Below the pieces are notes generated by a model. It saw only the letters and a program-made list of their open reading frames with translations. It did not search any database and had not been told where the DNA came from. 30,228 bases of DNA from positions 1 to 30,228 of the forward strand of contig JAEWAK010000070.1 of assembly GCA_023391695.1 (NCBI GenBank), written 5' to 3'. Shown piece by piece: positions 1-7,206 of the stretch (its first letter is position 1; each line of letters opens with the position of its first letter). The stretch is from Bacillota bacterium. Lineage in GTDB: Bacteria; Bacillota; Clostridia; Lachnospirales; Lachnospiraceae. Position numbers and translations under genes: made by a program.

Positions 1-46
1 AAAGACTAGAAAATAATAGTGCACATACGTCGCACATATCAGCGCA

Positions 47-72
47 ACAAAAAACCCCTTGAAAATCAAGGG
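47..72 (-). terminator. Intrinsic terminator of tRNA-Gly 1
   Basis: Perfect 7-bp inverted repeat (56-62 with 66-72, CCCTTGA/TCAAGGG, loop of three). On the minus strand it is followed by a run of T (complement of the A-rich stretch 46-54). It lies about ten bases past the 3' end of the tRNA gene, so it ends that transcript. Confidence 0.85.
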
Positions 73-80
73 ATTTCGTA

Positions 81-152
81 AGCGCGAGACGGGATTCGAA
101 CCCGCGACCCTCGCCTTGGCAAGGCGATACTCCACCACTGAGCCACTCGCGC
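81..152 (-). tRNA. tRNA-Gly(GCC), copy 1
   Basis: Full cloverleaf read on the minus strand: 7-bp acceptor stem GCGCGAG/CTCGCGC, anticodon stem TCGCC/GGCGA around the loop TTGCCAA (anticodon GCC), and T-arm with GGTTCGAATCC. The discriminator base is T (position 81), as is usual for bacterial tRNA-Gly. CCA is not encoded. It is identical to the second copy at 24259-24330, but flanking sequences on both sides differ. Confidence 0.97.
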
Positions 153-194
153 GTATGTAATTTTTTTGTTTCGTATCTGTCAGACACAAATGAT

Positions 195-223
195 ATTATA
201 GTGTATGAAAGCTTATCTGTCAA
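195..223 (-). promoter_or_regulatory. Consensus sigma-A promoter of tRNA-Gly 1
   Basis: On the minus strand a perfect TTGACA (-35, 218-223) is separated by exactly 17 bases from a perfect TATAAT (-10, 195-200). The start point would fall near 188, about 35 bases before the tRNA. Confidence 0.9.
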
Positions 224-641
224 TAGAATTATAGAATTTTTTTCATAAAAATGAAAAATTTAATTATATGCATCAGTCATAAAAATTATTCTAATGAAAT
301 AACATTATATCTCACGCTATATCCTGTTTTCATTCATGTCAAAGCGGATATTCGCATTCCGCTTTGCTTCATGCTCATAACCTATCAGCAGCTATGCTTC
401 TATTTTAGTGTGGCCCCGCCCTCCACTGAAAAGCTAAGTCTGACTTCCGCCGACTAAACGGGAGACTTCCCTAATAAGTTAAACTCCTTTTTGACACCAG
501 CCTAATGAGGTAAGAATAAGCTTAAAATAATTATGAACTTATACGCACAATACCTATAAAAACCGATACAAAGTGCAGCAAGGTAGATACTATTCTTAAG
601 CTCCTTCTCCCTCATACAAGTAATCCTTAACATTATTTACC
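224..641. other. Non-coding stretch upstream of the HAD gene
   Basis: I see no convincing gene here. A 68-codon open frame at 251-457 has no ribosome site and low-complexity composition. Positions 433-451 match 5985-6003 at 17 of 19 bases (core TAAGTCTGACT..CCGCC), a short dispersed repeat. Confidence 0.5.
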
Positions 642-1433
642 TTATATCAGATTAAAATGCTGCATCGCATAGGCAATGCCATCTTCCTTAATATCTTTCG
701 TAATAAAACTGGCTATATTATGGATGCAATCATCACTTTTTGCCATGGCAATACTGTTGGATACATATTGGAACATGGGCAGGTCATTGGAACTGTCTCC
801 GAAGACATAGGCATTCTCAACGGGCAATTGAAAGTAATCCAAAACTTTTTTTATTCCGCTGGCTTTAGAATAACCTTTCGGAACGATTTCCAAAAAACCT
901 TCTCCACGGTCAATGCAGTCGAACTCCTCACCCAGGGACCGGATAAACTCCTCAACATTCGAATCGTCATTTGATCTTGTAAATATTTTATCATATAACA
1001 GGCCTTCTTCATCCCAGTTTTTCTCAAGGCCATAGCCTTTCTTATGAAAAAGTTCCTGTAAATTTTTCATGTCTTCGGATACCACGTCTTTGGAATCAAA
1101 ATAAACGTCATCCTGTCCCTCTAAAACCGCATCCATATTGTATTTGCGCAATAAATAAATAATTCTTCTGCAGGTATTTTCTTCAATTGTTGCCGCTGCA
1201 ATTACCTGATCATCAATATTAATATAGGTTCCGCAGCCGCATACAAAACCATCGAAACCGATATCCCTTACATCCTTTTCAACATTAAAATAGGTTCTGC
1301 CGGTATTGATGAATGCCAGGTGTCCCTTCCCTCTTGCTTTTTTAATCGCTTTTATAGTACTATCGGGAATCCTATGGGTATCCTCTGTCAATATTGTTCC
1401 GTCAATGTCAAAGAACATTATTTTCCTATCCAT
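642..1433 (-). CDS. Cof-type HAD-superfamily phosphatase
   Basis: About 263 residues, the usual size for the Cof/YidA (HAD-IIB) family of cytosolic sugar-phosphate or cofactor phosphatases. Motifs seen in order: DIDGT near residues 9-13 (nucleophile and acid/base aspartates), INTGR (motif II threonine), a lysine in the KGYSK stretch before motif IV, and GDSSND (magnesium-binding aspartates), with the C2-type cap between motifs II and III. I chose the fourth codon of the longest frame as start. The first ATG (1442) touches the AGAAAGG ribosome site, while the ATG at 1433 has it about nine bases upstream. It stands alone, with more than 600 bases of non-coding DNA upstream. The substrate cannot be read from sequence. 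Confidence 0.88.
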   Translation of the reverse strand: MDRKIMFFDIDGTILTEDTHRIPDSTIKAIKKARGKGHLAFINTGRTYFNVEKDVRDIGFDGFVCGCGTYINIDDQVIAAATIEENTCRRIIYLLRKYNMDAVLEGQDDVYFDSKDVVSEDMKNLQELFHKKGYGLEKNWDEEGLLYDKIFTRSNDDSNVEEFIRSLGEEFDCIDRGEGFLEIVPKGYSKASGIKKVLDYFQLPVENAYVFGDSSNDLPMFQYVSNSIAMAKSDDCIHNIASFITKDIKEDGIAYAMQHFNLI

Positions 1434-1442
1434 GTCATACAT

Positions 1443-2052
1443 CCTTTCTCAACAAATTATTCCCCATACATCATATTTTGTAATTATATCTGGAAATAAG
1501 GAAGATTGCAAATTAAATCATTAAATTTCATGATTTAACTCTTCCAAACGACTTTATCACAGAAATATTATAATATTTTAATTTCAATTTTTATGATATA
1601 TTTCCGTAAAATTTATGTAATCCTAATTAAAGAGTTTTACCCGTTCTAATTAAGTTCTAAAATAGTGAAACACATATTTATATGTTCCATACTCCAATTA
1701 TCATTACCCTGTCCCATGTTATGATAAATTTACCTATGAACTCTTTTGTTAAATTCATGATTACCTGTTTAATCGGCTTGCCCTTAAGTATTTCTATATC
1801 CTATTACATAATCAAGGAAAATTCCTTTATTAAATAAAGTATTATAAAAAACGTATAAAATAGCTGTTAACAGAAACTCTTAACTTCTATTAACAGCCGA
1901 CTTTAAGCATTTATTTTAATTAAAAGAGCATAGAAAACATGCTCAGGTAGAATCTCAAGTTAATCAGCGCCAAACTCTGAATCTTTTTGCATATTTTGTG
2001 TGCATTAACACATCAATGTGTTCGCTTAAACCTAGTGATCGAATAGTCTCAG
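1443..2052. other. AT-rich intergenic region with small hairpins
   Basis: No gene is supported. Three inverted repeats are visible: 1863-1897 (about 11-bp arms of the GCTGTTAA/TTAACAGC type, one mismatch), 1926-1944 (GAGCAT/ATGCTC) and 2007-2022 (AACACAT/ATGTGTT, loop of two). The last two lie just past the end of the Septu operon and could help end its transcript, but none has a clear T run. Confidence 0.4.
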
Positions 2053-2712
2053 TTAATTTATATACTCTTTAAATTCAGGATAATTATCTATATTTTCTCT
2101 TATATAACACCTCTTAAATGCCGCAAAAGAGGATGCCCTGCTTAATAATAGTTCAATTTGCCGTTTGTGTAAATTGGAAGAAGGATCTCTTCTATATTTT
2201 TCAAGGCAATCATACAGTATATTCAATTGTTCTTCTAATTTTTCCAAACGCATGGCACTTTTATAAACTCTCATACCTGTATTGCATAAATTAAAGACTT
2301 CCCAAACCAATTCGGCAGTTTTATCAGATATCTCGTCCTGAGGGTCAATTGCGGTTACATTGGTTTTTCCATCCATTAATAAAAATCTGATTTTTCTTTC
2401 CGGGTCCTCCTTACAGCAATCCAGTATCTTTTCATCATATTTCGTGTTCATCTTAACGCTATTGCAGTGACCGCAGGCCCAAAACAGATTATTCCAATCA
2501 AATTTTCTATCATGATATAATCCATTTTTATGCGGTAACAAATGCTCAATTTCAGGATCCTGTAAATCATTTATTTCACAAATATAACACTTGTTATGAA
2601 ATATTTTGTTGAGTTCAACGATTACATCTTCATTGGAATAACTTCCTGAAGCCTTCTCTTTTTCTATTGCCAGGGATTTTGGTGCTGGGAAGGTACGTTC
2701 TGTCTTAACCAT
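2053..2712 (-). CDS. ptuB: PtuB, HNH endonuclease of a Septu defence system
   Basis: 219 residues. An N-terminal ERTFPAPKSLA stretch is followed by an HNH/zinc-finger core: CYIC (C42, C45), EIEHLLPH (H57 the likely catalytic histidine), NNLFWAC (N74-N75, C80) and GHC (C83). That arrangement fits the PtuB/TIGR02646-type nucleases of Septu and of Ec78-type retrons. Its start codon overlaps the stop of the upstream ATPase gene by one base (TAATG), so the two are translationally coupled. In known Septu systems PtuA and PtuB form one complex that restricts phage by nuclease action. Here that role is inferred from motifs and gene pairing. No reverse transcriptase or other third gene is adjacent. 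Confidence 0.85.
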   Translation of the reverse strand: MVKTERTFPAPKSLAIEKEKASGSYSNEDVIVELNKIFHNKCYICEINDLQDPEIEHLLPHKNGLYHDRKFDWNNLFWACGHCNSVKMNTKYDEKILDCCKEDPERKIRFLLMDGKTNVTAIDPQDEISDKTAELVWEVFNLCNTGMRVYKSAMRLEKLEEQLNILYDCLEKYRRDPSSNLHKRQIELLLSRASSFAAFKRCYIRENIDNYPEFKEYIN

Positions 2713-3953
2713 TAGATATCCTCCCTGTTTTCTAATTTCAGTTTTAATCTTTGATATTCGGTCGTTATATCTAAAGCAAGGTAATCCGGTATTTTATCCA
2801 AATACATTTCTAATTGAGCAATTCGGATAAGGTCAGCGTCCGTTAATTGTTTTTTATCAATAATACTTCTATATTCTTTAAAGTAATCTTTTAATTTATC
2901 CGATAATAATGATGCTTGAAAATATCCTTCAACGATACCATGATAAGGGATATCGGATAATCCGTTTTCAACTAAGACATGATTTGTTAAATCATATATT
3001 ACAGCATTATCCATGCTATTAAGGACAAATGGTGAATGCGTTGTCACAATAAATTGAATATTCGGAAATATTGTTGTAAATAAATCGAAAATACGTTTAT
3101 GCAGTTCAAGATGTAAATGGTTTTCTATTTCATCAATTAGTACAATACCTTGCATATCGTAAACAAAAGCCTTATTTGAATTCTTCTCCATCCTTATCAT
3201 AAGATCAGCAACGATATCCAATATTGCCGCAAAACCGCTGGATAAAGTATTAAAATCGAATGGTTCTTTTCCTTCTTCGCGGATATGAAATAAGAAAGCA
3301 TCCTCATCAAATTCCAGGCGTATTGTTTCATTATCATAAATACGTTTTAATAAATTTTCAAAATTTATAAACCAATTTTTTATTTCATTCGCTTTTTCAT
3401 TTTTACCGCCAGATACTGCCAATGCTTCTGTCTTTTTTAAGTCTATTAAAAATTTAATTAATTCCGCCTGCGGTTTATCTTTAAAAGTATAATATTCTTT
3501 TAACTGAACTTTCTCCACATGCCTGGGAACCTCTGCTTCAAAAGCCCTATCCGACTTATAATGGGCAAGTATAAAATTTCCTTGCGTATAGTTACTAATT
3601 AACGCCTCCTCCAATCCATAAAACTTTAAAAATATGCCATTTCTTAATTCAGTATCCTTTTTTATTCTTTCATTTAATTCATTTTTTACAGAAGTCATAT
3701 CTGCTTTATTATTTAAACTATATTCTAATTGTTTTTCCAAAATCTTTATAGCCTCTCTATTACCGTATACCTTATTATCAATGATTGCATTTTGCAAAAA
3801 ATTTGATAATGCTTCCAAAACACTGGTTTTTCCACTTCCATTTTTACCTGTTAAAATTAAATGTTTTCTATGTTTCAAATCCAATGGTATTTTAATGTCT
3901 TGTAAATGCCTGACTTTTTCAATTTCTATTTCTGAAATAAAAATCTCGTCCAT
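2712..3953 (-). CDS. ptuA: PtuA, AAA-family ATPase of a Septu defence system
   Basis: 413 residues, ABC/SMC-like 'AAA_21' ATPase fold. Seen: Walker A GKNGSGKT (36-43), a coiled insertion (about 60-110), signature-like LSSG (237-240), Walker B with catalytic glutamate IDEIENHLH (273-281) and the H-loop TTHSPFV (304-310). A GGAGG ribosome site lies nine bases before the ATG. It is the first gene of a two-gene operon with the HNH nuclease at 2053-2712. PtuA normally senses infection and gates the nuclease through ATP. A lone ATPase of this shape could be an OLD/RecF-like protein, but the HNH partner in this order argues for Septu. The neighbouring 4070-4980 debris suggests a mobile setting. Confidence 0.86.
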   Translation of the reverse strand: MDEIFISEIEIEKVRHLQDIKIPLDLKHRKHLILTGKNGSGKTSVLEALSNFLQNAIIDNKVYGNREAIKILEKQLEYSLNNKADMTSVKNELNERIKKDTELRNGIFLKFYGLEEALISNYTQGNFILAHYKSDRAFEAEVPRHVEKVQLKEYYTFKDKPQAELIKFLIDLKKTEALAVSGGKNEKANEIKNWFINFENLLKRIYDNETIRLEFDEDAFLFHIREEGKEPFDFNTLSSGFAAILDIVADLMIRMEKNSNKAFVYDMQGIVLIDEIENHLHLELHKRIFDLFTTIFPNIQFIVTTHSPFVLNSMDNAVIYDLTNHVLVENGLSDIPYHGIVEGYFQASLLSDKLKDYFKEYRSIIDKKQLTDADLIRIAQLEMYLDKIPDYLALDITTEYQRLKLKLENREDI

Positions 3954-4074
3954 AACAAAAATCCTCCAACATAAAATAGCCTATCTAATATATTATATTC
4001 AAAGCGGATTTCGTGAATTACCAGTGTACTGAATAAATTCCACCTGAAAAAGTATCTGCTGCGGGTGACTTCGC

Positions 4075-4260
4075 ATTAACTGGACAGTGCGGAGGAGGTC
4101 AGGAAAGAGATTATGGAGGCCATAAAGGATGGAAGAAAACAGAATTTAAGGAAGTCATGGAAAAAGTACTGTCATATGAGGAAACGGAAGCAGCGCAGAA
4201 AAGAATAACCGGTAGCAGGATTACACACATCAGGCCAATTTGGCCCCATGTTATAAAGTA
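4075..4260 (+). pseudogene. Decayed coding remnant, unidentified
   Basis: Two overlapping frames here join into one plausible helical, charged protein if a single frameshift is allowed near 4135-4140 (AEEVRKEIMEAIKDGRK followed by TEFKEVMEKVLSYEETEAA), ending at a stop near 4260. There is no start codon with a ribosome site. I do not recognise the family. The composition (more G and C than the flanks) matches the hairpin patch that follows, so it may be debris of the same incoming element. Confidence 0.3.
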
Positions 4261-4336
4261 AAAAACTATATGATACTTACAATTCCACTTAGGTCAGTTC
4301 ACAAGTAACTACGCGCAGACCATGGAACGGGCTGCT

Positions 4337-4389
4337 GACAACAAAAAGTCTGTATGCTCGCAGAGGGAACATACAGCCTGTTTGTTGTC
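4337..4389. repeat. Long imperfect hairpin, GC-richer patch
   Basis: Arms 4337-4356 and 4370-4389 pair at 18 of 20 positions around a 13-base loop. Short flanking GGAAC/GTTCC blocks extend the symmetry outward. There is no T run on either side, so it is not an obvious terminator. It looks like a structured DNA or RNA element in foreign-looking sequence. Confidence 0.65.
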
Positions 4390-4420
4390 GGGGGTTCCAA
4401 ATGGGCTGCCCCTTGGCACA

Positions 4421-4480
4421 CGACTTTGCGGAGCAAAGTGTAGTGTATTATACATCTTGTCAGCGCTCCGCAGAAAGTCG
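4421..4480. repeat. Nested palindromes, possible oriT remnant
   Basis: An outer inverted repeat (CGACTTT-GCGGAG at 4421-4433 with CTCCGC-AG-AAAGTCG at 4466-4480) encloses a second perfect palindrome, ACTTTGC-GGA-GCAAAGT (4423-4439), and then GTAT-T-ATAC. Inverted repeats next to a short nic-like stretch are typical of transfer origins. The GCAAAGTGTAGT wording reminded me of relaxase regions of clostridial integrative elements, but that is memory and not a match I can verify. No relaxase gene is present. Confidence 0.3.
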
Positions 4481-4540
4481 TTACCGCCGTGGAGGACGAG
4501 AGCATTTGAAATGGCAGGAAAGCAGGCGGGAATTAAGGCC

Positions 4541-4972
4541 TTACTTTATACAGTCTGCCGCCTCATGCAACAATTCCAGTACTGCCTTGTCATTGGCAAA
4601 AACGATAGAGAACAGGCGCTTTAACTCATCTCGTATTTCCGGTTTCAACAAAAGTTTCCCTGCGTTTTCCGGCAAAGCGTAACCCGTATTTGGTCCTACG
4701 CCAAGCTGTCCCCATATCTTCCAACAGGTACCATGGGTGGCATCAAGCTCTCTGTCAAAAACAAATTGCCTTATCATGCCGAAAATCTTATCTTTTCCGG
4801 CTTTATTCGCACACAACGTCTGCAAAGATGAGTCGGCGGCGTGCCAGCGGGCTTCAATAGGGAAACCAACCTTTTCAAGCAGCCACTCGGCTGTTTCCCA
4901 TGCCCCGCCTTGATCGTTTATATTCTTAAGACTAGCATCTCCATGAAAATTAGTCAACCCATATAATTCCAA
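4541..4972 (-). CDS. Hypothetical protein, probably truncated at the N-terminus
   Basis: About 143 residues from a TTG codon. No ribosome site precedes it, and the frame stays open upstream for roughly 15 more codons to a TGA, so the true start is probably lost. The sequence is soluble-looking (tryptophan-rich in the first half, helical C-terminus), without membrane segments or motifs I recognise. It lies on the edge of the decayed patch 4070-4500 and is divergent from the Nudix gene. It may be a gene fragment carried with that debris rather than a working gene. Confidence 0.4.
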   Translation of the reverse strand: MELYGLTNFHGDASLKNINDQGGAWETAEWLLEKVGFPIEARWHAADSSLQTLCANKAGKDKIFGMIRQFVFDRELDATHGTCWKIWGQLGVGPNTGYALPENAGKLLLKPEIRDELKRLFSIVFANDKAVLELLHEAADCIK

Positions 4973-5139
4973 ATATGGACCATTTAATACAATTACACAT
5001 CTACATAGTCTTAATTTTCAAGTAAAACAGATAATATACTTTTCGGATTATAGTAGTGTTAAGCACAGTTTTGTTATATAATAAACAATTGATAAGCATA
5101 AACAGCAAATTGTATCATTACCTGAATGGAGGCAAAATT

Positions 5140-5643
5140 ATGGAGTTATTTGCAAAACCCGGTGTTGGCGGAATTATAGAAAAAAATACGGACGGTATCG
5201 ATTATATACTGGTTCAGGACAGGTATAAGGAGGATGCCGTGGCAGAAACCGGATTACTTGAAATTCCGGCAGGAAAGGTAAGGGAATTTGAGAATATATT
5301 CGACTGCCTGAGAAGGGAAATATGGGAAGAAACCGGTTTGGAAGTTACTTCTATCGAGGGCGAAAAGGAATCCGTCATGCTTGAAATGAACGGTTATAAA
5401 GCACTAACTTATACCCCCTTTTCATCCAGCCAGAATATTCAGGGAACTTACCCCATCATGGTACAGACCTTTCTCTGCCGGGCGAAAGGCGAATTATTAA
5501 AAGAGACAAATGAAACCAAAAATATCAGATGGATTTCACTTTCCGAGCTGAAGGATTTATTGGATAATAAGGCAGACGCTTTCTACCCTATGCATATTAT
5601 TTCGTTAAAAAAATATTTGAATCAAAAGATTCATTTAGAATGA
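5140..5643 (+). CDS. Nudix hydrolase (ADP-ribose pyrophosphatase-like)
   Basis: 167 residues with a complete Nudix box at about 45-67: G45-x5-E51-x7-R59-E60-I-x-E63-E64-x-G66-L. An EIPAGK stretch precedes it, as in the ADP-ribose/NDP-sugar pyrophosphatase branch. The enzyme would hydrolyse a nucleoside diphosphate linked to another group, using magnesium bound by the box glutamates. I start at the ATG at 5140, which has GGAGG nine bases upstream. The frame is open from 5056, but that earlier ATG has no ribosome site. Single gene, convergent with the small XRE regulator that follows. The exact substrate is unknown. Confidence 0.88.
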   Translation: MELFAKPGVGGIIEKNTDGIDYILVQDRYKEDAVAETGLLEIPAGKVREFENIFDCLRREIWEETGLEVTSIEGEKESVMLEMNGYKALTYTPFSSSQNIQGTYPIMVQTFLCRAKGELLKETNETKNIRWISLSELKDLLDNKADAFYPMHIISLKKYLNQKIHLE

Positions 5644-5683
5644 CAATTAGCTTTTGCAGGAACATGCGACACCGTAGGCAATC

Positions 5684-5932
5684 CTAATTGCCCAATAAAT
5701 CCGAGTAACTTACTTTCAGGATTTTGGTGATTGATTTCAATTCAATATCGGTTACAAACCTTTTTCCGTGTTCTATTCTCTGTATGGCATTTTTATCAAT
5801 ATCTAAACCGTTACTTTGCAGCATTTCAGCAAATTTTCTTTGGGATATCTGCGGTTTTATAGCTTGCCGGTATTCTTTTATTTTTATTCCGCTGATATTA
5901 TTTAATCCATTGTTTGATTTATTTTTATACAT
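5684..5932 (-). CDS. Small XRE-family transcriptional regulator
   Basis: 82 residues, almost entirely one helix-turn-helix domain of the Cro/C1 type: ISQRKFAEMLQ (first helices), then KNAIQRIEHGKRFVTDIELKSITKILKVSYSDLL. A basic, asparagine-rich leader of about 15 residues precedes it. An AGGAG ribosome site lies seven bases before the ATG. Its targets are unknown, and no partner gene is adjacent on the same strand. Confidence 0.8.
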   Translation of the reverse strand: MYKNKSNNGLNNISGIKIKEYRQAIKPQISQRKFAEMLQSNGLDIDKNAIQRIEHGKRFVTDIELKSITKILKVSYSDLLGN

Positions 5933-6013
5933 AAAAATACTCCTGTAGATTTTAAATAGTTGTAACTAAGATCGTTGCCGGAAAGTTAAGTCTGACTCCC
6001 GCCTGCAGGAGGT

Positions 6014-6098
6014 TGCTGAAGAGTCCCGTTTTCGTTTTCTGGATGAATAAAGCTTTAAATATATTCATATAAATTTTTGAAGGAGACTTTTTCAGCAG
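6014..6098. repeat. Imperfect inverted repeat, possible small element
   Basis: TGCTGAAGAGTC (from 6014) is mirrored by GACTTTTTCAGCA (ending near 6097) about 60 bases on. The preceding 5985-6003 block is the second copy of the short repeat at 433-451. The pair may mark the ends of a degenerate non-autonomous element, but no target duplication is evident. Confidence 0.35.
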
Positions 6099-6256
6099 TC
6101 CTTCTTACAGAGATGGGAAACTTTCTTGATCGATTAAATTTTTATACAATTGACATTTACTGGATGTCAAATAATTTTAAATATCAGTTATAATATGTTA
6201 TATGAAAACACAGCGACCGTTTTCAGTATATAATTAATATGAACAAGGGGTGGAAT

Positions 6257-6565
6257 ATGGGGCAAAATAATTTTTTAATTAACTTAATGAAAAATGCGGA
6301 TAACCTTTTACAATCAACTATAAAAGAAACCTTAGACAAAAATTCCGGTTACAAAGAACTTGCAGAAAAGGAGGATATAGCAGTATCTGCATTTATTAAA
6401 ATATCATCCGGCCTGACCAAGGAGCAAAAGGATATCATAGACAGCTGGGTAGAAAAACGTGACCGCCTTAACGAGGAATACAGTACAATGGCATATATCC
6501 AAGGGTATATTGACTGCATACGGCTGTTAGAAGTCTTACAGCCAAATATCTTTGGTGATTCCTGA
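6257..6565 (+). CDS. Small conserved-type protein (DUF6809-like)
   Basis: 102 residues from the ATG at 6257. The ribosome site AAGGGGTGG lies six bases upstream and would fall inside the longer reading that begins at 6239. Predicted all-helical and soluble: an N-terminal NADNLLQSTIKETLDKNSGYKE segment, then an amphipathic EDIAVSAFIKISSGLTKEQKDIIDSWVEKRDRLNEEY, then YIQGYIDCIRLLEVL. The overall pattern is like small Lachnospiraceae proteins grouped as DUF6809. I am not certain of that, and no function is known. It is a lone gene before the argS leader. Confidence 0.6.
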   Translation: MGQNNFLINLMKNADNLLQSTIKETLDKNSGYKELAEKEDIAVSAFIKISSGLTKEQKDIIDSWVEKRDRLNEEYSTMAYIQGYIDCIRLLEVLQPNIFGDS

Positions 6566-6643
6566 AATGTTCTTCTGCTTTCTTTATAATTAAAAAGTTT
6601 TCAGATAACATTCCTTCATGGATTGCCATGGGATAAAAAAAGG

Positions 6644-6672
6644 TTGACTTCATATACTAAAATATGTTATAT
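6644..6672 (+). promoter_or_regulatory. Promoter of the argS T-box leader
   Basis: TTGACT (6644-6649), 17-base spacer, TTATAT (6667-6672). The expected start near 6679 gives a leader of about 250 bases to the terminator, the usual T-box length. Confidence 0.75.
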
Positions 6673-6679
6673 AAAATTA

Positions 6680-6932
6680 GTAAATAACAAAAACACGTTG
6701 AGTCAGAGAAGTACGGCTAAATCCCCTGGAACAGCGAATCAAGGCATGGTGGAAGCTTGATACAATATTTATCCGGAAAAGAGCTGAGGAGTAACCTCAT
6801 AAAAATTGCATGCAGCAAACATTGAGGTCGCAGGCCTGCGATAAAGGCATATGAGTGGCAGCATTGGTGCAATGCTGCAATTAGAGTGGTACCGCGATAC
6901 TTCGTCTCTTACTTGGGGACGAAGTTTTTTTT
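6680..6932 (+). promoter_or_regulatory. T-box riboswitch (Arg specifier AGA) controlling argS
   Basis: Seen: an AGTA bulge on the 5' side of stem I, the distal GGTGGAAG motif, the T-box AGAGTGGTACCGCG (6883-6896), and a terminator stem ACTTCGTC/GACGAAGT (6899-6906 with 6918-6925) ending in eight T. Pairing CGG..AAAT with ATTT..CCG above the AGTA bulge leaves GAAA-AGA-G in the specifier loop, so the specifier is AGA (6780-6782), an arginine codon that matches the downstream gene. The variable T-box base is T, compatible with an A or G discriminator on tRNA-Arg. Uncharged tRNA-Arg would favour the antiterminator and allow argS transcription. Confidence 0.92.
6899..6932 (+). terminator. T-box-controlled terminator of argS
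   Basis: 8-bp stem (6899-6906/6918-6925) with loop TCTTACTTGGG, followed by T6925-T6932. It competes with the antiterminator that uses the T-box at 6883-6896. Confidence 0.9.
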
Positions 6933-7003
6933 ACCTTTAGACAGCATCCGCTTCATCATTTTGTTTAGAGCTACTCTCGGAAAATATCGGTAAAACAAGC
7001 CAG

Positions 7004-7161
7004 AGCGTGTTTGAAAAATCATTGCACCGTTCTGAACGCTCCACTTTGAGGGATTCTGCGTGACAATTTTGGAAACGTAGCCCCGCTAGCACTCAAAACA
7101 AGTTTCTTGTCTCCCGCAAAGTGAAGCATCCATTCCGGTACAAGTATTTTTCAAACACACT
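7004..7161. mobile_element. 158-bp foldback element (MITE-like) in the argS leader
   Basis: The two ends form long imperfect terminal inverted repeats: 7004-7056 against the complement of 7109-7161 match at 40 of 53 positions, including GTGTTTGAAAAAT near the tip and CACTTTG..GGGA near the base. Both ends are flanked by the 4-bp direct repeat CCAG (7000-7003 and 7162-7165), which looks like a target-site duplication. There is no coding capacity, so a transposase would have to act in trans. It lies between the T-box terminator and the argS start codon, in the transcribed leader. No second copy is seen in this window. Confidence 0.75.
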
Positions 7162-7206
7162 CCAGGGAGTTTTCGGGATTACGCTTGGAAAGAAAGGAGA
7201 AATATT

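Noticed and set aside
657..974. Open frames opposite the HAD, argS, deacylase and ABC genes
   Set aside because: They lie inside well-supported genes in other frames, lack ribosome sites and have unnatural composition; all are treated as shadows.
2053..4300. Retron of the Ec78 type (PtuAB with reverse transcriptase)
   Set aside because: The ATPase and HNH genes fit, but no reverse transcriptase frame or msr/msd-like inverted repeats lie on either side, so plain Septu is the better call.
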